Origin: Mactra quadrangularis
Lineage: Eukaryota > Mollusca > Bivalvia > Venerida > Mactridae
DNA length: 64,000 nucleotides
Direction: 5' to 3'
Assembly (NCBI GenBank): GCA_025267735.1
Contig: CM046299.1
Coordinates: 21,660,232 to 21,724,231 of the forward strand
Of this stretch, positions 55,923 to 64,000 are shown in pieces (within the stretch, counting starts at the first letter, position 1; each line of letters starts with the position of its first letter). Made by a program: the position numbers and the translations under genes. The notes below the pieces were generated by a model. The model was not told the origin of the DNA and made no database searches. It was given only the letters and a program-made list of their open reading frames with translations.

Positions 55923-57750
55923 GTTCTTATGACTAAACCGACATTTACAGACAATGATTATGCCACTTAGAAGTAGTTAGTTTATTTTCAAACGGAGGGT
56001 GTTACCTTTGATGTTATGACAATTAATAGTTTTATTGTAATCAAGACGTGTTGATGATTACTAGTATATTGGAAACTCTTGTACTCTACATGTATAAAAA
56101 CTTTCGTTAATATTTCAGTATATTCTTCTAATATTATGCATAAAATGACACTGTATGCAAAGTATTAGTTGTGTAAATATAGTTTTGTACTTTTAAGGAA
56201 ATATTTTATGTAAGTCAAATGTTATGTTACATCGTACGTTATGAACTTAATGTTATACATTTACTTCTAAGAAAACAAGGTTGATAGTGCTATAGTAATT
56301 CTACAATAGAGTCTATGTTCCATAGCTATAAAGGAATTCTTATTTTTGCTACCGTCATCAGTATATCGAAGGAATGTAATAATATCCAAATTTATTTATT
56401 GTTAGAATTAGAATGTATGTTAACATTGTTTGAATATTTATCATAACCAATAACACATCATCATAATTGTCATGTTTTGAATGGTATTATATTATGTATC
56501 ACTGTTTTAATATGTAAATGGACTTCTATTTATCATCATATTATCACTTATTTTATTTTTATTTTGTTCCATGCTTTAATTGTATAGGGCTTTATTTTGA
56601 ATTGGATATTTTACTAGAATTCTGTCAAAGTTAACTTGATTTACTAGTTCAATGCAATTAGATAGACTGCTTTCGTTCAAAGTATGAATATGCACCAGGT
56701 AACAGTAAACGATATAAAACATGGTGCTATAGTAAGTACAATGAAACCGATAAAACAGAGGTTTCTTTATTGATAAAAATATTATATTTGAACGATTGTA
56801 GAACTATTCCAAAGTTGAGTATCAAGTTATATTTGACAAATGTGTTTATACATAGTTGATGTTTTTGTTGTGTGATCATCATTATGGAGAGTTATAACAT
56901 TGTAATTTCCATCATTTACTCGACTATCATAATTATGTATCCAAACATTTGGTAAATGTTTTTTTCATATAATATCTTTGTTACTTATCCTACTTGTAAT
57001 ATTGTTAAAAAATATAATATAATTATTAGAAACTGCATTTTTGTGGGAGCTTTTCTTTAAAAAAAAGAAATTGACATGTGCAGTGATATAATATACATCA
57101 AACAATAACAGTCAACACTTATTGGCACAATCTCTGTAGTTGATAGACAACGACTCTCTGATCGAGGACAGCGGTTTACGTTCAGCAGCATACAATAAAG
57201 GTCCCTCATTACGTTCCTTTACCACTTATTTGTTGCAGTTAAAGTAAACTGTTAAGACGTGAATCTGAACAATATATACTAGTACGTCCTGAAAATAGAC
57301 ATGGTTTCCAGATAATAGAAATGATTAATTATATGCCATTAAATATCGTTTTTATCACTTAGACAATATTGAAATTACGATACTTGTAACTAAACTTCAT
57401 ACCCATTCTCCTCATAAACAAGAATGTTTATATCGATTTTGAACATGAAGTGAAAAATAAAGAAAGCTATTACTATACAACATTTCGCCATAAGGGGTGT
57501 ACATATAAAGTACAAATACAGCCCAAAACTCTCCTATGCAACATTCGAATTTTTAACTCGTTCACTTTCTACCCTCTGCGAAAAGTCTTCGTGCAAACAG
57601 ATGTTTAGACAGAGACACATACACATACACGTTTTCATCGCAAGACTGTCACGTGGTTTTTATAATTTGATGTGTGATGTTACTAGAATACAAACAAATC
57701 TCACGCCTATAACTTCAAAATGTCGATATGAAAAGTTGTTGGACAGTTGT
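55923..57750. other. Spacer C to D, first part
   Basis: Near-identical to 1378-3190. No gene seen. Confidence 0.6.
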
Positions 57751-57754
57751 ATTT

Positions 57755-58290
57755 AAGAAATAACTTACAGTTGTCTATATTTTGTTGTCTAATAAAATAT
57801 AGGCACGAGTTGTGATGCGCGTATGATTAAATCACGAGTGCTTTAGCACCAGTGATTTAATAAGCGCATCAAACGAGTGCCTATATTTTATTAGACAACA
57901 AAATATAGACAACTGTAAGTTATTTCGATTCTAACATCGTAAAATACATCCGTAGAAAAGATATATTTAAAGAACTATTTTTAACTGTCAGAAACGTCAT
58001 GCTGTTGAAATTCACCCCAGTGCAAAGGCCGAAAATAGCATTTATTTACACAATTCTCACAGATACGTGTTTCTTATTCCGAACAAAAAATATTAAAATC
58101 TTAATTATAGAATAGAAACCAAATTGTAAAAGTCAACCCTTATAAACTCGGGTGCCATTTTCGGCTTTGCGCATTTAACGTGGGGAGTAAAATTTCAACA
58201 GCCGTCACGAGCTATATTTTGTTGAATAATAAAGCATAGATGACGTCACATTAAATAAAGAGTGAAAACGCACGTGCCTATGTTAGAATA
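57755..58290. mobile_element. Insertion of about 535 bp with a 170-bp palindrome at its left end
   Basis: Absent from the otherwise matching A-B spacer near 3190, so it is a recent or polymorphic insertion. It starts with a perfect 50-bp inverted repeat (57757-57806 against 57877-57926; GAAATAACTTACAGTTGTC at the ends). The 70-base centre is itself nearly palindromic (ATTAAATCAC, GTGATTTAAT). The right end is ACGTGCCTATGTTAGAATAG. No ORF; target duplication unclear. Confidence 0.75.
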
Positions 58291-60122
58291 GTAAATAATG
58301 AAAACTTAACTAAAACGTTGTAAAATATATCACATTCAACTTTAAGATTTAACTCACAGTTCATGGTAAAGGACAATATCATAATTCTACACTCAATATT
58401 GCAGCGGAGTGAAGTAAGGTTGAGTTTTCACTTAGCTTCGAAGGGATTGTACCCAAAACAGAGCATTTATGTGTAAGCTATAATTTACACTCATCCATAT
58501 TACAAAATAAAGATATTTGATATTTTCAAGCGTTTCTTAATACAAGTAAATTTGGTCTTGAGGTTTATGTAAAGGGTTTAGCTTATATTTCAATACGTAT
58601 TTTAATAATAACACGTTATTCAACAATTGTACTAGCAATTGCATGTTACTTTAAAGGGTATTCGTCTAAATATTATTATTTTTTGATGGATTAAGTATAC
58701 GTTTTAATCACGTCTTTGATAAACGATTTGTAATGAATATCACCGAGTAAGTCTAAATTTGGCAATCTGTTTTTGATAATAACATGGTGAGCTGCTTATG
58801 CGATTTTCTTGATAATTGTGCAAGTTGGTAAATGCCTAGATTTTTTTACCGAAAATAATATGGTTTGTGTGATCTATTTTTTCTATTGTATTATGTAAAA
58901 TAAGAATACATTACTCGGCAAAATACCACCAAGTTCTAACAACATTGAGTATCTGACATGGTTGGGAAGAAGCAGGACATGGTTGTTGTGGTTGTTGATA
59001 GTTTTCTGAAAAATATACTAAAACAATTACAAGTTTCTGCATTTTAATTATATTCATCCACATTCATTTCTAGACTGTGGTCCATTTTCAAAAACACATA
59101 AACAATGCAGTGTTTATTACTTATTGCCTGCTATGTGATGTTGCAGCACATGAATATGTTATTAGTTGACGGGCACACTAGAGATAAGTCAATATTACCG
59201 ATTACTGTCTACATTATACTAACCTTAACTGTAAATCACCTTAGTTCAATTGTATATTAAATTGTCTCCCTGCAGGTTTGCTGGTACGCATTTAACCCAA
59301 TTCGAAGACTTTAAACTTTGCCCTTCTTACTGATAGAGGTTCAAGGTTTTAGTCAAGCTATAAAGAATGACTATTTGTAAGAGAAAGTAGCCAGGATGCC
59401 ATATTATGAAAGATCTTACCATAATGAAGTAGTGTAATATAATTTTAGTAGGATTTGCGTTGAAAATGATCGTAAGATCATAGATAAAACCAGATTAGTT
59501 ATAACGCATAATGGAATTCTAGAACTGGTGCACACAAAAACGATTATTATGTAGGTGAACTGTTCGATTCTGATGACTTTGACTGTTTAAATAGGCGTTC
59601 ACCAGAGATAAACAAATATGTTCTTTTTACTTCTTAAGGACTGCTTTTTATACAAAATCACATAATTACATTTGTTATTGATGACTAGTTGGTCCTTGTG
59701 TGTAATACGTTATCATTTAAATCTGTCACATGCAGGTATCAAATTTCTGAGCATGAAAATATGCATCGCTTAAAGCTAACAGCTCAGTAAATTTTGCCAT
59801 TATTTTTGTTACCTGTCAGTGTATGTTATTGTGTCCACAAAATGAATTATAATACATTATTTTATACACACTGACCTACAGATTGTGAGAAATGTAAAAC
59901 AAAAGTCACAAAAACGCATTAAAATCATTTATACCGTTACAGTGTATTTTTATACATAAAATACCACCTTTACGCGTGTATTTTATATAAACATTAAAAT
60001 TGTAATTTTCTAAGCACTGCTTGACTGCTTCTAAAAATGTTTATACAAAATTTGAGACTTTAAGAAAATTTGATTTTTGAGCTTAAATATGTGAACAATC
60101 AGCTCAAACTAATAGAAGCTCT
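58291..60122. other. Spacer C to D, last part before the SINE
   Basis: Near-identical to 3191-5023. No gene seen. Confidence 0.6.
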
Positions 60123-60409
60123 AACCCGGGTCGATAGCGACGTTGATAGCGCGCCGGGATTTGAAATCTCGTGTCCCGAATGGGGTACGGGTTCGAATCC
60201 CACCCGAGCATGTTATACCCTTTCATGAAAATTTGACAATAATGTCAATTTTACTCAATTGATAAGATGATATGGAGAATTTGCGGCCTTGTGGAAGGGT
60301 AGGTGAGTACTGGTTATAGACAAAGGTCCAGGAAAGCTAGGTTAAGTGCGCTGGACGCCGTAAATGACCTAAATTGTGTTAACACGGCGTTAAACTCAGT
60401 GAAAAATAG
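60123..60409 (+). mobile_element. tRNA-derived SINE upstream of copy D
   Basis: Almost identical to 5024-5310. Confidence 0.8.
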
Positions 60410-60533
60410 ACGCTCTCGTGATGTAGATTATTTAAATACAGGGAAATAAAATTTGCAATCGGGGACTCAGGGCTACATCAAGCGTTAATCTTTAAGAGGA
60501 AAACTAATGTTTAAGTGATACAGTAGTATGTGT

Positions 60534-60657
60534 ACATGTATAATATAAAATACAGATCCAAATTTGGTTGTTTAAAACTTCCTGTTTGAATATCATGGTC
60601 TTATTTTGATACACACGAGTAGTCGCCAGCGAACAAGTAAACAAGCTAACAAGAAAA
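60534..60657 (+). promoter_or_regulatory. Candidate core promoter and 5' UTR of copy D
   Basis: TATA-like run at 60540-60553 and the start context as in B. Confidence 0.35.
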
Positions 60658-60712
60658 ATGGATTTATATGAATATTTGTGTTTTATATTACTTACTACGG
60701 TGTGTTACTTAG
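60658..60712 (+). CDS. Receptor copy D, exon 1: signal peptide (gene runs off the window)
   Basis: ATG at 60658, same 18-residue signal peptide as copy B, donor GTATGT at 60713. The following 3.3 kb are intron 1. By comparison with B, exon 2 would lie beyond the right edge. D is the B-type gene of the next repeat unit. Confidence 0.75.
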
Positions 60713-63700
60713 GTATGTCGGAACTATTAACTTTGTTTCAAATTCTTTATGGTCACTGTACAGCTTTCATTCATTTATTAATTTCATGAATATAAATGTG
60801 TATTTTATAAACCATGATGAATGGGTAAATTTCGCAATAAACATAAATGTCTTCATTTAGTTTTCTTACCTGAAGAAATAACAAGTTGAAACTACCTGTT
60901 TAATTGTTTTTTCACTGTCTTTACAAATACTGATTCTATAACTAGTAGAAATTATAATCAGAAGTATTAAACGTTTTTATTTGGTTCTTTATTCTAATTA
61001 TTTTCAGTTTATCAACATTACAGTGACATCTTTAATTACCTTTCACTTTTGTTAATGTGTTATTTGTTTTTAAAGGTTCTCATTCACAGATTTCAACTTA
61101 AATATAAGATTTTTCTAAAATTAACAAAATTGTATGGACACATTTCTTAAAGCAGGAAAATAGTGCTTCGATAATGACAAATTACTGCATATTGACAAAC
61201 AACTACACATGATGCTATTACAAGTAGTAAAAGTATACCCCGTATGTCACGGTATAGACAGTTTTAGTGCATCTGTTTTTACTTTCATTGTATATATATG
61301 CAACCTATAGGCCAGCTTGTCTTAAAATTTGAAGAATTATTTTTTTGACACAATTACAGGCACTGAAAGGTATTTTAAACATATAGAAAAATCTTAACCA
61401 AATATGTGAGCAAGTACCTTTAATTTTGTGAGAAAATACTTGTACACGTATAACTGTGATATTTGATTATGTTTCGATTGAATTTTCTTCAAAAATACTC
61501 TTATAGCATTTTACAAAAGTACTATACTGCACATGTTTATTTAAGTTTACATTATTCTTGAATGTTCTCTCTTTTTAAATTGTTTGTAATTGATTATATG
61601 TAAAATGTCATTGTCACATGATTGTATATTTTATGCAATACATTGTATGATCACACGGATCTATTGACCTATTGATTGCTGAAATAAAATCTTCTTCTTC
61701 GTATAACTATTATAGTTGTATAAAGTATATTACTCCTCCTCTAAAACGGTCTATTATTATAAATATCTTTACTCGTAAATATTAAATTGTATAGTTGAAA
61801 AATAAGCTTTTTTACAAGTGCAAAGGTAATTTCGGATGGGTCTGAAGTTTGGTTATTTACGGAAACCAGCTCACAAAACCAATATTTCTAGACTTTTTTC
61901 TTTGCGAGTACTCGCTGAAAGCTCCTCAATGAGCCGACGACTTCTACATAGTTAGAGTAAAGTAGACCGTATTTGTTGAATTGCTATGACATGCATCAGC
62001 CAGGAATTGAGCCTGAGCCACAGCACCCAAGACCAGAGTTCTAACCACTTGACAACTACCACGGTACTCATTACACTAAAACAAGCGTAAAACAGTCTAA
62101 TGTTTAAGGGAAGGAAGTTGGGATACTTAAAGACTATATTCATATTTTTATTTCATGACTTCTTTTATCGCGATCATTTTAATATTGTTTTGATTAATCT
62201 TTTGCAAAAACGTTCTAACATTATTAACCGATATAACTATGTATTTACATTGAACATGGCAATGATTTACACGACATTGAGAAATGTTTATGTACTTGAA
62301 GACATTATAGCTGATTAAAAATTTTACAAAATGTCTCAAATGGAAAGATAATTTACAAAATAAATGAAAATTCCAGACATTTTACAAATTGCCTTAACAG
62401 ACAAATTTCCTGTAACATGGTATATAGACACGCGATCTTCTGAATGTAAACAGACATTTGTTTTCGTGAAAACAAAGAGCGCATTAATCAACTATTATTT
62501 TTCCTTGTCCAAAAATGCTTATATTAGCATGTAAAGTTTAATTTATTAATCTGAATCCTCCGCACAAAGTAACCTTAAACATGATTTAGTTTTTTTCGAC
62601 TTTTTGTGTAGAGGATTTGCAGCTTATGATAAAAACGCAATCAATTTGAGTTTTCAGGGAAGATAACGTCAGTAGTTATTTTATACGTTATTTGAATTCA
62701 TTTAAATAAGTTTAAGTTTCCTTGAAGGAAAAAACGGCGAAAACAATTTTGTTTACCTCATTAGTGTCGTTGTAGATCACGTGACTATACATCTTTTTAA
62801 AGAAAATTTCGTCATTGGAACACTCGATTACCAGTTATGTGTAAATCATTACATTGACAAAACAAGTATTTTATCATGATCAATGTCTCAGCAGTGTTTA
62901 CTTACTACATTTATATGGAAAGGAATAAGAAATGCGTGATTCCGGTTACCGAGAAAATCAAAGTACTGAAAGTACTGAATAAACTATTAATTTTACATAT
63001 GTTTGACTTACTTAATTCAGGAGAGGCAAGAGTATGTTCAAACATATCTATCTGACCAATGTCTTAATCTTTTATCCGACTGAATAAATCCAACTGCAAT
63101 TATGTGCGAGGAAAATAGCCGAGGGCCAACAAATGTAAAATGATGACAAAAGGGTGGATTTTCTAATAGTAACATTGAACTCTTAAAATCGTTCAAAACC
63201 TTGGAAAGTACCAATCAGGAGTGTCATCACAAAATGACGGTGTTTTATTCGTCAGTTGTGTCATCTTGAGCTTGGGTATAGACAGTAGACTACTGGTTTG
63301 GCAACATTGCCATGAAAAGTTTGTATAATGAGTCGGTCACCGTAAATAACAATTTTAAAAGTGTAAATTATAAACGTAATATACAACAAACATATTTGTT
63401 ACAAAAATTGAAAATTTGTAAGTGCTTAAATTTAACTGATACAGTCAAATTTACAAGTCCCTAATGTAAACAAATCTCATGTGCATCCGTGTTGTATCCG
63501 TCGGATATAATTAAGAGCGTTAATGTCAACATGACTGGAGATAGTGTAAACAACATTGTATACAGTACAACCTCTAGTATAGGACACATTCTCACAACAC
63601 AAATATCAGGAGTGGTGTATTGTTTAAGGATGCTGGCAACCGTTTCTATTATCAGAGTAGATAGGTATTGGACTTATTTCTAAACAGCTGTTCAAAAATG

Positions 63701-64000
63701 TCAGCCCCAAATAACATCATGTAATCATAGGCGGCTGGCACGGATCCGAGTCAAAATACCACGTATATATAGGGTAGTTTTATTCGAAACCGTGCGGGCC
63801 GCCTATCCATGTGATAGTTATGGCTAACTGAAGTTTATTAAACAAATTTTATGAAACAGTCTAGTGTAATATATTGTATACAGTACGGTACCTAATGATA
63901 CGTACAGTAAGCCTTTATAAAGAATCGGTGAGATATTAGGGTTTGTCCTAAAAGGGTTGTTAAATATATAGTTCAACAATTGTTAAAACATGTACAGTAT
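60713..64000 (+). other. Copy D intron 1 (partial)
   Basis: Near-identical to 5614-8902, including the minus-strand tRNA-like relic at 61996-62070. No exon seen. Confidence 0.65.
61996..62070 (-). repeat. tRNA-like SINE relic, minus strand (copy D)
   Basis: Same sequence as 6905-6975. Confidence 0.45.

Overview
The window is eukaryotic, AT-rich DNA with intron-rich genes and many transposons. Short exons with GT/AG borders, tRNA-derived SINEs, a 5'-truncated LINE, TTAA and hAT-type MITEs, and a WSC plus C-type-lectin receptor family point to a lophotrochozoan animal, most probably a bivalve mollusc. The species assignment is inference. No bacterial genes, rRNA genes or CRISPR arrays are seen.

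The window holds one tandem cluster of a single receptor family, all on the + strand. Copy A is the last two exons at 1-1254. Copy B is complete (11 exons, 5559-20560, 640 codons). Copy C is probably complete (11 exons, 27704-55799, 594 codons). Copy D is the first exon at 60658-60712, running off the right edge. The exon models of B and C were built by hand from GT/AG sites and intron phase, and both give an uninterrupted reading frame. The predicted protein is a type I membrane protein. It has a signal peptide, a C-type-lectin-like fold whose two halves flank an eight-cysteine WSC domain, a second reduced lectin-like module, a Thr-rich stalk and one transmembrane helix. The roughly 265-residue cytoplasmic tail carries many YxxI/L/V motifs, including YxxI-x7-YxxI, which matches the vertebrate ITAM consensus. 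The tail then repeats a 48-residue unit ending in DTYNHI. This looks like an uncharacterised invertebrate ITAM-type receptor cluster, possibly immune or phagocytic.

The cluster appears to be a higher-order repeat. Bases 1 to about 8902 match 54626-64000 almost base for base, so A equals the 3' end of C and D equals the 5' end of B. The period is about 55 kb with two gene types per unit. A and C share a nonsense codon that removes the last tail repeat. A haplotype duplicated in assembly could give the same picture.

Between exons lie transposable elements and tandem repeats. The largest load is in intron 4 of C (15 kb, against 2.5 kb in B): a piggyBac-like MITE, a 2.1 kb palindromic element, a 4 kb TTAA-flanked element with a nested SINE, a hAT-like MITE and several minisatellites. 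A LINE sits in intron 7 of C. The B-C spacer carries a 12-copy array of about 145 bp whose core repeats nuclear-receptor half-sites.
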